Below, piece by piece: positions 24,714-34,275 of a stretch of DNA of 64,000 nucleotides (positions are counted from its first letter, which is position 1; every line of letters begins with the position of its first letter). This stretch comes from Bacillota bacterium (GTDB taxonomy: Bacteria; Bacillota; Clostridia; Caldicoprobacterales; DTU083). Position numbers and translations under genes: made by a program. The stretch spans positions 1 through 64,000 of the forward strand of contig JAKPIB010000037.1 in assembly GCA_029549985.1 (NCBI GenBank). Direction: 5' to 3'. Under the pieces are notes generated by a model. That model did no database searches and had not been told where the DNA came from. It saw only the letters and a program-made list of their open reading frames with translations.

Positions 24714-25718
24714 TTACTTAAGTATAAAATCCAGCGGGTTTTTTGCTACCCCCTTGACCCTTACTTCATAATGCACGTGGGGTCCCGTACTCCGTCCGGA
24801 GTTGCCGGATCTTGCTATGATATCCCCTCTTTCCACCTTTTGCCCGCGTTTTACCAGCAGCTTTGAATTATGGCCATAGTAGGTCTCTATCCCAAAGCCA
24901 TGGTCTATTATAACGAGGTAGCCATAACCGCTTCTATAGCCAGCGAAGGATACCGTACCGGCACCGGTGGCTTTTACCTTGGTCCCTATTTCAGCCTTGA
25001 TGTCGATCCCGGAGTGGAAATCCTTGCCTTTGCCTGTTATGGGATCTCTCCTGTATCCAAAATCAGAAGTGAACTTGCCGCTGACAGGAAGGATGGACGG
25101 GTAGGCCTTAAGGTAATTCTTCATCTCCTCAAACCGGTCACTAAGCTTGACGGTTGAGGTCTCCAGGGTTTGCAGGCTGCTTTCCGCCTCGAGCAGCTCT
25201 TGTGTGAGGACCGCATAGCCCTGATTGAAGGTAGCGCTCTGAGGCAGCAGGCTGTTGATGTCCGGCCTGTCACCGTTTCGTGAGGAGAGCTTGTCCTCTT
25301 CCTTGACCTCGATCTTCAGCCCCAACAGGTCTCCTATTTCCTCTATGATCCGCATATTTATCGCAGTGGCTTCCGCTGTCCTCCTGTCGAGGTCCTCAGT
25401 GACTGCCAGCAGGGAGATAAGCCTTTGCTTGTAGGATTCGATATCATCTTCCAGTTCATTTATATTGCTGGCAGAAAGGTCAAGCAATTGCAAATACTCG
25501 GAGAGGGAGGCGTTCTTGTCAGCAAGCTCCTTATTGAGTGAGCTTATGTCGTTCTGCATCCTGCCCACAGTATAGGAGGCTGCCGCTACCAGGACAAGCA
25601 CGGGTATAAAGATCCATTTTGGAATCTTTATGCTCATGGTCTTGCTTGATGCCCTGGGAACGATTATTATGGTGAAAAAACGGTTATTCAGTTGTTTATG
25701 CTTGGTTTTTAGTCTCAT
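24714..25718 (-). CDS. Membrane-anchored M23 family peptidoglycan endopeptidase
   Basis: 334 residues from ATG 25718, where GAGG lies 6 bp upstream. A basic cytoplasmic N-terminus (1-35), one membrane segment (about 37-58), a long coiled coil (about 60-200) and a C-terminal M23 domain. Zinc ligands are seen in DFHSGIDI (H, D) and GPHVHYEV (H-x-H), with GYLVIIDHG before the second motif. LytM/M23 enzymes cut peptide cross-links. The downstream bactofilin gene probably encodes its scaffold. Confidence 0.93.
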   Translation of the reverse strand: MRLKTKHKQLNNRFFTIIIVPRASSKTMSIKIPKWIFIPVLVLVAAASYTVGRMQNDISSLNKELADKNASLSEYLQLLDLSASNINELEDDIESYKQRLISLLAVTEDLDRRTAEATAINMRIIEEIGDLLGLKIEVKEEDKLSSRNGDRPDINSLLPQSATFNQGYAVLTQELLEAESSLQTLETSTVKLSDRFEEMKNYLKAYPSILPVSGKFTSDFGYRRDPITGKGKDFHSGIDIKAEIGTKVKATGAGTVSFAGYRSGYGYLVIIDHGFGIETYYGHNSKLLVKRGQKVERGDIIARSGNSGRSTGPHVHYEVRVKGVAKNPLDFILK

Positions 25719-25860
25719 ATACAACCTCGATAACACATGCGGATCATGGATCAGGAATTATTTGTGCAATTATTATATCAAAATATTCATATAAAAGTAA
25801 TATATTCTTAATAAATATTTAAGGAAATATAAGGAACGATGTAGGCATGTCAGTATATGA

Positions 25861-26298
25861 TCAGTAATCTGACAGGGTATCGAGGCCCTTTTCATAAAGG
25901 AGCTCTTCGAGATCCATAAAGGTCAGTTTGTTGTTGATGGCGAATATTATCACTGCATCCCTTTTATATTTGCAGTACAACTCCAGCTTTCCGGCTGCTC
26001 TCAGCAGCTTGTTGACCTCGGACAGAGACAGCCCCATGCCTATCCCGATCTGTATGATCTTGTCCCTTGAGGGCATCCTGATACCCTTGAACACCTGATA
26101 GCAGTATGACTGGCTCATCCCCGACCTGGCCACGACCTGAGCTATCGTCAGCCTCTTTTCCCTGAGAAGTTCGTTTAGACAAGCCGTGAAGTCGGGCTCG
26201 ACGAACCTGTCCTTGTTGTCCTCCAGGAAATGGCCGATATCGTGCGCTGTCGACAGCATCCTCATCAATTCTGCGGTGCTTCCGCCGGTATTGCTCAT
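25861..26298 (-). CDS. XRE-like HTH protein divergent from a Ser/Thr kinase
   Basis: 145 residues from ATG 26298, with AAGGTG upstream. The HTH is at about 48-100: LREKRLTIAQVVARSGMSQ, then a recognition helix and KGIRMPSRDKIIQIGIGMG. The tail (DAVIIFAINNKLTFMDLEELLYEKGL) is helical. In Clostridia this type of HTH protein often lies beside an STK gene and may be a kinase substrate or its transcription regulator. The divergent arrangement here supports that link. Confidence 0.8.
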   Translation of the reverse strand: MSNTGGSTAELMRMLSTAHDIGHFLEDNKDRFVEPDFTACLNELLREKRLTIAQVVARSGMSQSYCYQVFKGIRMPSRDKIIQIGIGMGLSLSEVNKLLRAAGKLELYCKYKRDAVIIFAINNKLTFMDLEELLYEKGLDTLSDY

Positions 26299-26386
26299 AA
26301 CATGCACCTTCCTATATTTTTGTATGTCTGTACAGCAGAGGTATATACTACATTATAACTCAAAATCTTACAGTATTCCATATAAT

Positions 26387-26415
26387 ATAACAATTATGCG
26401 TTCTACTATTGTCAA
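26387..26415 (-). promoter_or_regulatory. Promoter of the HTH gene
   Basis: Minus strand TTGACA (26415-26410), 17-bp spacer, TGTTAT (26392-26387): perfect -35, 4/6 at -10. Confidence 0.6.
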
Positions 26416-26506
26416 AATAAAGTAAAATTAGTTTATCCGTATAAAGTTTGGTATAATTGAATCATGAAATGCTCCATGGTAGATGAGATATACATGGGGG
26501 TTGATG

Positions 26507-27940
26507 ATGGTGGGCAATAATCCACAGGCTTTTGAAAACAGCATCGAGTACGATCTATACAGCACCGAATTCGGATCGAAGCTTCTCGCCAGGTATCATC
26601 TGGAAAGCATGATATATCATAATAACGCGACCAGCGTGTACCTGCTCAGAGAGAGGGCAACGAACAAAAAGTACGTGCTGAAGGTCATAGCCAACAGCAA
26701 AGTCAGCCTCGATCCTGATATCCTGAAAGCGCTGAGCCATCCGGGGATAGTAAGGATAGAGGATGTCGGCGTCACGGAAAGCTACGCTTATATGGTAAAG
26801 GAGTTTTTGAGCGGCATCACCCTTGACAAGTATGTGGAGGAAAACGGGCCTATAACCGAGGAAGCGGCAATCTGCATCTTAAGGCAGATCTGCAGCATCT
26901 TCAAATATCTCCATGGGATGAGGGACCCTATCATATACCGGGACCTCAAGCCCTCCAACATAATGCTCATGCAGGATGGCAGCATCAGGCTTTTCGATCT
27001 GGACTCGATCAGGCAGTACAAGGATACTTCCAGCAAGGATACGATATTTCTGGGTACGGAAGGGTACGCGGCGCCTGAGCAGTTTGGGTTCAGTCAGACG
27101 GATGTCAGGACCGACATCTACACCATTGGCACTACCCTCTACTTTCTGCTGACCGGCAAAGCCCCGGTCGTAAGCAACTTCAGGCTGGAGGACATAAGCA
27201 ATTGCAGGAATGATCTGTCGGACAGCATCTGCAGGATAGTCAGGAAGTGTGCAATGTTCAGCCCTGAGTACAGGTACCAGAGCATCACCGAGCTGGAGCA
27301 GGAGATCTCATGCATGTACAGGCAAGCCAGGGGAAGAGATGCAAAGGTGATCCCCGGAGTGAAAAGGCTTATCAGGCATGGTAAGGCCGAAGCTATCAGC
27401 ATCAGGCCTTTGGTCAGGATCGCAGCTATTCCTCTGGCAGCTGCAGTTGTTTTTATCATCCTGCTTGGCCTTAGGTCAAAGAGGATTACATCCGGGCACG
27501 GCTATGGAGATATGTCGGTCAGTCCTGTGGCCAAGCCCCCTGTTCTAAGCAATATAATACACGATGAAGACAAGGAAGGCGTGGTCAGAATACCCATACC
27601 GGCCTACACGGGCAGCGGGAAGGCACAGATAGTCGGTAACAAAGCAAAGGGTATGGGAAAGGACGATCCGGATGGGAAAATATACAGCATCGATCCCAAC
27701 ATATACCAGCCGGGAGGCATACGGAGGCTCATGCTGAATGTATCAGGCGAATATACGGATGTTGAGTACAGCTTCAACCATATCGACTGGTACAGGTACG
27801 ATATGCCCCTGGATTTTGCCGGCAGCCTGTATATACATATCAGATACAGGAAGCCGGACGGCACCTATGAGTACATGAACCTGTTCATACCCCTTGAAGA
27901 CTATGATGCAGCAGAGATAGTGGAAACCGATGATGATTGA
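26507..27940 (+). CDS. Membrane Ser/Thr protein kinase with extracellular domain
   Basis: About 477 residues. Kinase domain about 25-285: VLKVIA (Lys), YRDLKPSNIML (catalytic loop, YRD rather than HRD), LFDLDSIRQ (DLD where DFG is usual) and GTEGYAAPEQFG (activation segment). A membrane helix at about 300-325 is followed by an extracellular part of about 150 residues with a beta-rich end that ends in a bound-looking RYRKPDGTYEYMNLFIPLEDYD. No PASTA repeats. Start 26507 or 26504 with GGGGG upstream. It likely phosphorylates the product of the divergent HTH gene or a wall regulator; this is inference. Confidence 0.88.
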   Translation: MVGNNPQAFENSIEYDLYSTEFGSKLLARYHLESMIYHNNATSVYLLRERATNKKYVLKVIANSKVSLDPDILKALSHPGIVRIEDVGVTESYAYMVKEFLSGITLDKYVEENGPITEEAAICILRQICSIFKYLHGMRDPIIYRDLKPSNIMLMQDGSIRLFDLDSIRQYKDTSSKDTIFLGTEGYAAPEQFGFSQTDVRTDIYTIGTTLYFLLTGKAPVVSNFRLEDISNCRNDLSDSICRIVRKCAMFSPEYRYQSITELEQEISCMYRQARGRDAKVIPGVKRLIRHGKAEAISIRPLVRIAAIPLAAAVVFIILLGLRSKRITSGHGYGDMSVSPVAKPPVLSNIIHDEDKEGVVRIPIPAYTGSGKAQIVGNKAKGMGKDDPDGKIYSIDPNIYQPGGIRRLMLNVSGEYTDVEYSFNHIDWYRYDMPLDFAGSLYIHIRYRKPDGTYEYMNLFIPLEDYDAAEIVETDDD

Positions 27941-27996
27941 GACCGGAGCGGCTGCTCAGGAGAGCCGCATGCGACGAATGACGAAAGGATCATGGT

Positions 27997-28461
27997 ATGC
28001 ATAAGAGCAATAACAGGAACATATGGCTTTGGGCATTGCCCATCCTATGGATGGGTGTGATATTCGCCTTCTCCCATCAGCCCGGTCAGGATTCATCCCG
28101 GCTCAGCGGCTGTATAACGATACATATAGCAAATCTGCTTGAAATGCTGGGTATGGATATTTCAGGCATGGATCTGGGCTTTTTCATACGCAAGGCTGCC
28201 CATTTCTCCATATATTTCGTGCTTGGCATCCTGACTTTTATCGCAAACTACGCCAATAGGAGGCGGCTAGTGGAATCAGCGGTGGTTGCGGTATTGATAA
28301 GCACAGGATATGCAGTCTTGGATGAATACCACCAGTCGTTCATACCGGGCAGGAGCTGCCAGCTTAAAGATGTGCTCATTGACTCAAGCGGTTCCTTTGC
28401 AGGCGCGGCTGTCTGTTTATGCTTGCGGCTCATAAAAATGCGAAAATGCAGATCCGGTTGA
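27997..28461 (+). CDS. VanZ-like membrane protein
   Basis: 154 residues, four membrane segments. Typical VanZ marks: ILWMGVIFAFSHQPG, FIRKAAHFSIYFVLGIL and LDEYHQSFIPGRSCQLKDVLIDSSG. VanZ-like proteins are common and mostly of unknown role, although VanZ itself lowers teicoplanin binding. Alone between the kinase and a HAD phosphatase. Confidence 0.88.
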   Translation: MHKSNNRNIWLWALPILWMGVIFAFSHQPGQDSSRLSGCITIHIANLLEMLGMDISGMDLGFFIRKAAHFSIYFVLGILTFIANYANRRRLVESAVVAVLISTGYAVLDEYHQSFIPGRSCQLKDVLIDSSGSFAGAAVCLCLRLIKMRKCRSG

Positions 28462-28538
28462 TTCTATGCCTGGTTTCATATGAGTAAATGCTGTATACTT
28501 ATATGGTGTGCTTATTATAGATAAATGGGGCAGCGAAT

Positions 28539-29318
28539 ATGGATTGCAAGAAGTATGCAGTATTTATCGATATAGACGGGACCTTGATGAGCGGGGGCAC
28601 CATTCCTGAGGCCAACATAGAGGCGATAGCAAGGGTGCGAAGGCAGGGACATAAGGTTTTTATCAACACAGGCCGGTCCCTGGCCTGCATACCGGGGTTC
28701 GTGCTGGACAGGGTGGAAGTAGACGGCATCGTAGCAGGTATCGGCTCATATGTGACCCTGGGGGGCAAGGTGGTCCACTGCGTCACGATACCCGATGCCA
28801 GGCTCATCAGGATCGCCGAACACTTTATGTCAACAGGCAGGCATTGTATCCTTGAGGGCATAGAAAAGCTATATTATATAAACTTCAAAAACAGCAAGGA
28901 CAGGACAGTAATCGAAAGCGGTTCTGACCCTGCCGCTGTTTTGACCGGAGCCCGCATATCCAAGGCTACCGTGGCCGGGATCCCGTCAAAGGCTGATATT
29001 GAACTGCTGGAGCCTGATTTCAACATATTTCAGCATGAGGGATATTTCGAGTTCGGCCTCAAGGGCTGCAGCAAGGCAGCCGGCATGATGATCCTGCTTG
29101 AGAAGCTGGATATCCGGAGGGAGTGCTGCATAGCCATCGGCGACAGCAGCAATGACATGGATATGCTGAGGTTTGCCGGGATCAGCGTTGCTATGAAGGA
29201 TGCCCCCGAGGAGGTCAAGGCCGTATGCGACCTTGTCACTGACAGCGCTGAAAACGCGGGGGTAGCCCAGGCATTGAAAGAGCTGATCATAAATACAAGC
29301 AAAGGGGAGACGTTATGA
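28539..29318 (+). CDS. HAD superfamily Cof-type sugar phosphatase
   Basis: 259 residues. HAD motif I FIDIDGTLMSGG, motif II NTGRS, motif III Lys in the SKAAGM segment, and motif IV GDSSNDMDML. The cap insertion between motifs II and III fits Cof/IIB phosphatases that act on sugar phosphates and cofactors. It overlaps the ABC exporter gene by 4 bp (ATGA), implying co-translation. Confidence 0.88.
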   Translation: MDCKKYAVFIDIDGTLMSGGTIPEANIEAIARVRRQGHKVFINTGRSLACIPGFVLDRVEVDGIVAGIGSYVTLGGKVVHCVTIPDARLIRIAEHFMSTGRHCILEGIEKLYYINFKNSKDRTVIESGSDPAAVLTGARISKATVAGIPSKADIELLEPDFNIFQHEGYFEFGLKGCSKAAGMMILLEKLDIRRECCIAIGDSSNDMDMLRFAGISVAMKDAPEEVKAVCDLVTDSAENAGVAQALKELIINTSKGETL

Positions 29319-31066
29319 AGGAGCTCAAGGCATTACTCCGATACATGAAACCCTACAAGGGCCACCTGGCCCTGGCTACGATCTCGATGGTAACGGTAAC
29401 GGTAATGAACATGATACCGCCGCAGATGATCCGCAGCCTGATCCGGATCGTCGATACCGAAGGCCGGATAGATGACAGCTTTTTCAAAAGCATAGCCGTA
29501 ATGGCCCTGCTTGCGCTCGGTGTATACTTTATAAGGGCCCTGGCCCAGTTCGGCACCGAATATGTATCCCACTATGCCGCATGGCATATCCTGCATGAAA
29601 TAAGGCGGGACCTGTATGACCACATGCAGAAGCTTTCCCTTCGCTATTACCAGGATAAACAGACCGGTGACCTGATGGCCCGGGTCATTGACGATACACG
29701 GAACTTTGAGATGCTCCTCGCCCACGCAGTACCGACGATCGTGGTCAACGCCCTCATGCTGGTCGGCGTATCCGTCATGCTCTTCATGATGAACTCCGTG
29801 CTGGCCCTTTACACCCTGATACCGATACCCCTCCTTGCCTGGCTGGTAGTGAAATCAAGCAGCATATCCAGGCCCCTGTTCAAGCAGGCCCAGGTGAGGA
29901 ATGGCGAGATGAGCGCCATACTCCAGGACAACTTCTCGGGTATAAAGGAGATAAAATCCTTTACGAAGGAGAAGTATGAGAGCGGCAGGGTGGATAAGTC
30001 AGTAGGCAGCCACACTATTGCGATACTAAAGGCATTGAGGTTTTCCAACGCCTTTTATCCGAGCGTCGAGTTCGTATCGAGCCTTGGGACCGTTTTGGTG
30101 ATCCTGTTCGGCGGCAGGCTGGCCTTGAGCGCCCGCCTTCCCGTCGAGGACCTGGTCGCTTTCCTCCTGTATATAGGCTCCTTCTACCAGCCGATAACAG
30201 CCCTGGGGCGAATAAATGAGGGCCTGCAGCATGCCCTTGCGAGCGCCGAGCGGGTGCTGGAGATACTCAATGAGGAGTCGGAAATAAGGGACCTGCCCGA
30301 AGCCATAGAGCTTGACAAGGTCAGGGGGCAGATCACCTTCAATAACGTCAGCTTCAGGTATGTAGAGGGCATACCGGTCCTTGAGGATATATCCTTCTGC
30401 GTGGATCCCGGAGAGACCCTGGCTCTGGTAGGCCCCACAGGGGTCGGCAAGACTACCATGGCCAACCTGATACCCAGGTTTTACGATCCCCAGGAGGGAG
30501 AGATCCTGATAGACGGCATCGATATCAAGAACGTCTCCCAGGCCAGCCTGAGGAAGCATATCAGCATCGTGTCCCAGGATGTGTTTTTGTTCAACGGCAC
30601 TGTCAGGGAAAATATCTTGTACGGCAGGCAGGATGCTACTGAGGAGGAGGTCATCGAGGCCGCCAAAATGGCCAATGCCCACGACTTTATCATGGAGCTG
30701 CCCGAGGGGTATGATACCAGGGTAGGTGAGAGGGGAGTCAAGCTTTCGGGCGGGCAGAAGCAGCGGATATCGATCGCCAGGGCCGTACTCAAGAACGCTC
30801 CCATTCTTATCCTGGACGAGGCTACTTCGTCAGTCGATACCCAAACCGAGCTGCTGATCCAAGAGGCTCTGAACAAGCTCAAGGAAAACAGGACCACCAT
30901 AGTCATAGCCCACAGGCTTTCGACCATACAGGATGCGGACCAGATAATCGTGCTGAAGGACTGCAGGATAGCAGAGAAGGGCACCCACAGCGAGCTGCTC
31001 AGGGCAAACGGGCTCTACGCCCAGCTATGCAAGGCCCAGGACAGCCTCCAGGGCCTGGCGGTGTAG
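29315..31066 (+). CDS. ABC exporter half-transporter (permease-ATPase fusion)
   Basis: 583 residues: six membrane helices (about 1-320) followed by the ATPase domain. Walker A GPTGVGKTT, Q-loop VSQDVFLFNG, signature LSGGQKQR and Walker B ILILDEATSSVD are intact, and the H-loop is IAHRLST. Type IV exporter, likely a homodimer, moving lipid or small hydrophobic substrates. No second half-transporter gene lies beside it. Confidence 0.93.
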   Translation: MKELKALLRYMKPYKGHLALATISMVTVTVMNMIPPQMIRSLIRIVDTEGRIDDSFFKSIAVMALLALGVYFIRALAQFGTEYVSHYAAWHILHEIRRDLYDHMQKLSLRYYQDKQTGDLMARVIDDTRNFEMLLAHAVPTIVVNALMLVGVSVMLFMMNSVLALYTLIPIPLLAWLVVKSSSISRPLFKQAQVRNGEMSAILQDNFSGIKEIKSFTKEKYESGRVDKSVGSHTIAILKALRFSNAFYPSVEFVSSLGTVLVILFGGRLALSARLPVEDLVAFLLYIGSFYQPITALGRINEGLQHALASAERVLEILNEESEIRDLPEAIELDKVRGQITFNNVSFRYVEGIPVLEDISFCVDPGETLALVGPTGVGKTTMANLIPRFYDPQEGEILIDGIDIKNVSQASLRKHISIVSQDVFLFNGTVRENILYGRQDATEEEVIEAAKMANAHDFIMELPEGYDTRVGERGVKLSGGQKQRISIARAVLKNAPILILDEATSSVDTQTELLIQEALNKLKENRTTIVIAHRLSTIQDADQIIVLKDCRIAEKGTHSELLRANGLYAQLCKAQDSLQGLAV

Positions 31067-31127
31067 ATAAACGAACCATGGACCAATAACCATATTCCAT
31101 GGACTTAAACCATATTTGAATGAAAAA

Positions 31128-31158
31128 GGGAAGCTGGCAAGCTTCCCTAAGTTTTTTT
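31128..31158. terminator. Bidirectional intrinsic terminator
   Basis: GGGAAGCT-GGCA-AGCTTCCC with seven T on the plus side and five T on the minus side. It serves the ABC exporter and the convergent phosphodiesterase, whose stop codon overlaps the stem. Confidence 0.9.
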
Positions 31159-32460
31159 ATCGATGATCTCATCCAATACCCTGCCGTCACAGGCATAGAA
31201 ATCCATGCCAAGTATCCTGGCGGCCGTAGGGGCTATATCCACCATCTCTATCGGGCCTGCATCGAAGCCTTTTTTGATACCGGGGCCGAAGGCCAGGAAT
31301 ATGCACTTATAACCCGGCTTTTCCGGCGAATAACCGTGGGTCGCATACTTCTTGCCCTGCTCTGTATAGCTTTCCACTGTCTGCTCGTGGAGCTCATCGC
31401 AAAAGTGATAGCCGGGCCGGGCTTCGACGACATAGCTTATTTCCTTCGGCGCACGCAGCCTGTCAAGCTCAGCCCTGTCATATATGGCTTCTATGCCATA
31501 GCGGCCGGCATCCATTGCCCGCCTCAGGAGGTCCACAGCCTCTCGTTCCACTTCCTTGTCATTGTCCTTGACGTGCAGGTAGGCATTGCCGCCTGTGGTC
31601 TGCAGGTATGCCTTCCAGGCAGGTCTGCCGTTTTCTTCATATATAAACCCTGCATCCCTGAGTAGGTTGTTCAGGTGTACATTGTGATCCACATTTATCT
31701 GCCCGTGATCGCCCAGCAGTATGAAAGCCGTATCGTCATAAATGCCTGTGGCCCTGACAGCATCCAGGATCTCACCTATACGCCTGTCCAGCCTTTCAAG
31801 CGACCTGTCTACCTCCGGGCTGTCGGTGCGGCATTTGTGCTTGGTGCTATCCAGGTCTGTCAGATGGACCAGCATCAGGTTGGGCTTCTTGCGCTTTATG
31901 GTGTCAACGGCGCAAAGGGCCACAAAATCATCCAGATGGGGCTGCTCCATACTCACCCTTTTCTTTCCCAGCCTGAGCTCCAGGCCGATGCAGTAGAGGG
32001 GAGAGCCATTCCGTATGATCTTGAGGGCCTGGCTTTCACCCCTGATCGCGGCCAGCTCAGGCATGTTATACCTGATCGAGGACTTACCGGTCACAGGCCA
32101 TAAAAGCCCTGCAGTCACCATATTGTGCTTTTTTGCCAGGTCATATAGAGTGGGCACCTTTACTTCATGCCGGTACCAGTACCAGGTCTGGTCTTCATCC
32201 GGCACAAAGGGCTGCAGCTGGTGGTTGTGGATGATGCCGTGCCTGTCAGGATATGTACCGGTCACGATCGAGGTATGCACCACATAGGTGTGGGTCGGGA
32301 AGACGCTTTTCAACGATGTGGAATATGTACCGTCTGCTATGATCCTTTGAAAATTGGGCAGGGTCCTGACGGTCTCCCAGTCGCTCTCCGACAGGGCGTC
32401 CAGGGAAATCATGATCAAATGCTTTGCAAGCTCTCTGCCACTGAAATCGGGCTTTTTCAA
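31147..32460 (-). CDS. Type I phosphodiesterase / nucleotide pyrophosphatase family protein
   Basis: 437 residues from TTG 32460, chosen because AAAGGAGAGG lies just upstream of it; the longer open frame to 32532 ignores that site. Alkaline phosphatase superfamily marks: MISLDALSESD (metal Asp), VFPTHTYVVHTS (Thr nucleophile), TDLDSTKH (metal Asp/His) and LLGDHGQ (Asp-His). No signal peptide, so cytosolic. It should cleave phosphodiester or pyrophosphate bonds; substrate unknown. Confidence 0.88.
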   Translation of the reverse strand: MKKPDFSGRELAKHLIMISLDALSESDWETVRTLPNFQRIIADGTYSTSLKSVFPTHTYVVHTSIVTGTYPDRHGIIHNHQLQPFVPDEDQTWYWYRHEVKVPTLYDLAKKHNMVTAGLLWPVTGKSSIRYNMPELAAIRGESQALKIIRNGSPLYCIGLELRLGKKRVSMEQPHLDDFVALCAVDTIKRKKPNLMLVHLTDLDSTKHKCRTDSPEVDRSLERLDRRIGEILDAVRATGIYDDTAFILLGDHGQINVDHNVHLNNLLRDAGFIYEENGRPAWKAYLQTTGGNAYLHVKDNDKEVEREAVDLLRRAMDAGRYGIEAIYDRAELDRLRAPKEISYVVEARPGYHFCDELHEQTVESYTEQGKKYATHGYSPEKPGYKCIFLAFGPGIKKGFDAGPIEMVDIAPTAARILGMDFYACDGRVLDEIIDKKT

Positions 32461-32693
32461 TACAGCCTCTCCTTTTGGTTCGATTTGCTCGTTTATATCA
32501 GCAGTGTCCGGGAACCGGAATGGCATCGACAAAGTCGTATATGTCGTTGCATACCAGTGTTTGCATACATTATATCAATAACCAGCAAGGCCGGCAATTT
32601 ATAATCCGGCATACAGATCGACGAATGGATTTCAAATATTTCCTCCGGGTGATGTAATGGATGTGATAATCAAACCATGAAAGGATTGATCAT

Positions 32694-32891
32694 ATGACCA
32701 GGTGGGAATACAAGACGCTGAAATTCGAAACAAAGGGTATAACAGGCGGCATACTCGACACGGATACATTCAATGAGGTCCTGAACAGATACGGCTACGA
32801 GGGCTGGGAGCTGGTAAGCTGTTTTGATACAAACCAGTCCTATGGTTCCAGCAGATATGTGATAGCTGTGATGAAAAGGCCAAAACCATAA
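32694..32891 (+). CDS. DUF4177 family small protein
   Basis: 65 residues: WEYKTLKFE at the start, then YGYEGWELVSCFDTN and a hydrophobic VIAVMKRP end. This is the DUF4177 layout (a small beta-alpha-beta fold of unknown role). It lies just ahead of a DUF6054-like gene (18 bp). Confidence 0.85.
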   Translation: MTRWEYKTLKFETKGITGGILDTDTFNEVLNRYGYEGWELVSCFDTNQSYGSSRYVIAVMKRPKP

Positions 32892-32909
32892 CGGAAAGGG
32901 ACATATTTT

Positions 32910-33269
32910 ATGGCAAAATATGAGCGCAGGCTGAAGGGCAACTTTGATGAGCTGCTCAACTGGATACATAAAAGGATAACTGAAGGCAGCATTTCTGCCA
33001 GCTATGAGGACGGGAGCGATGTAAGGTCAGAGCAGATGAGGCTGGCTGTCAGGGTATACGAGCGGTACAGCTGGGTGGGAGGCAACCGTGTAAGCCTTAA
33101 CGTCACCCTTTTCGGGACAGGTCAGGACCTGTTCATCTCTGCCATAACCTCCGGGGGCAGCCAGGCTGTCTTTTTCAAGATCAATACACTTGGTGAGGAG
33201 TCATTTCTGGGAGAATGCCGGGCTGCGGTAGAAGATTATATCAGAAAAAGCGGCACGGCTCAGGAATAA
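32910..33269 (+). CDS. DUF6054-like protein
   Basis: 119 residues. MAKYERRLKGNFDELLNWI, ISASYEDGSDVRSEQ, RVYERYSWVGGNRVSLNVT and SQAVFFKINTLGEESFL match the DUF6054 pattern as I remember it. Small soluble protein of unknown role. Located between the DUF4177 gene and a metallo-hydrolase. Confidence 0.72.
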   Translation: MAKYERRLKGNFDELLNWIHKRITEGSISASYEDGSDVRSEQMRLAVRVYERYSWVGGNRVSLNVTLFGTGQDLFISAITSGGSQAVFFKINTLGEESFLGECRAAVEDYIRKSGTAQE

Positions 33270-33298
33270 AACAAGGAGTATGAAAGGATGATGGAACG

Positions 33299-34072
33299 AT
33301 GAAATCGCCTTACACGTCACAGCTTCTTATGCCGGGAGTGTGGCAGATAACGGATAAGCCGGAGGGAGCGGCTTTTGGCGTAGATATGTATCTGCTGGAG
33401 GGAACCACCAGGGCCTTCTTGATCGACGCTGGGGAAAGTAAAGCCGACCTGGCCGGGTACATTGCCACGCTGACTGACAAGCCTGTGGATCTGGTCATCA
33501 CTCACGGACACGGGGATCATACCGCAGGTATGGGCCAGTTTGAAAGGGTGTATATGTCTCATAAGGATGTACCTATTCTGAACTCCATGTTCAGGACTAA
33601 GGTCAAAGCATCGGAAATTATCGATCTCAAAGGCGGCGAAGTATTTGACATCGGCACGTATAAGATCGAGGTGGTCGCGCTGCCCGGACATACTCCAGGC
33701 TCAGTAGTCCTGCTTGACCGCGAAAGACAGCTGCTGTTTACCAGTGATGCGCTGGGTACCGGAGTTTTGTGGATGCAACTGCCCTGCTGCACATCCATAG
33801 AGGCATATGCAGAAGAGCTTAGAAAGCTGGAAAAGCATGTAGAGGGCATGGATGGGCTCAGGCTGTATCCGGGACATGACTGCCAGAAAAATCTGAACTT
33901 TGGCATGCAGTACATCAGGGATGTAAGGACCCTGGCAGAAAAAATCGTTTCCGGAGAAGTAACAGGCACGCCAACAGAGGATAAAAGCAAAATCACCGGT
34001 GGACTGTCTGCTTCATACGGGCAGATGATAGGTTTTATCTATAAGGCGGAGAACATTTATAACAAGCGTTGA
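33299..34072 (+). CDS. MBL-fold metallo-hydrolase
   Basis: 257 residues with the metallo-beta-lactamase fold: THGHGDHTAG (H-x-H-x-D-H, dinuclear zinc site), LPGHTPGSVVLLD (His), FTSDALGTG (bridging Asp) and YPGHD (last His). These enzymes hydrolyse thioesters such as S-lactoylglutathione, lactones or phosphodiesters. Intact and of normal length. A terminator follows. Confidence 0.9.
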   Translation: MKSPYTSQLLMPGVWQITDKPEGAAFGVDMYLLEGTTRAFLIDAGESKADLAGYIATLTDKPVDLVITHGHGDHTAGMGQFERVYMSHKDVPILNSMFRTKVKASEIIDLKGGEVFDIGTYKIEVVALPGHTPGSVVLLDRERQLLFTSDALGTGVLWMQLPCCTSIEAYAEELRKLEKHVEGMDGLRLYPGHDCQKNLNFGMQYIRDVRTLAEKIVSGEVTGTPTEDKSKITGGLSASYGQMIGFIYKAENIYNKR

Positions 34073-34117
34073 TCCACAACGACATGTCATCTGATATGCA
34101 TATCAACACAAATATGG

Positions 34118-34145
34118 ACCCGGGCAACAGCCCGGGTTCTTTTTA
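34118..34145 (+). terminator. Intrinsic terminator after the MBL gene
   Basis: ACCCGGGC-AACA-GCCCGGGT followed by TCTTTTTATT. Confidence 0.93.
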
Positions 34146-34188
34146 TTAGCTTATAATGCTTCAATAAATCCTGGAAGTAAAATGTAAG

Positions 34189-34227
34189 AAATTCTTAAGG
34201 ATTTTGCTCAGATTTTCCTAAGAATTT
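34189..34227. repeat. Imperfect inverted repeat upstream of the ABC remnant
   Basis: AAATTCTTAAGGA (34189-34201) and TCCTAAGAATTT (34216-34227), with one bulged base. Possible leader hairpin or relic of a mobile or rearranged junction. Confidence 0.4.
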
Positions 34228-34275
34228 GCAGGTATCATTTATAGTAAATTTACCAGGATTACAATTATCTAGTAA

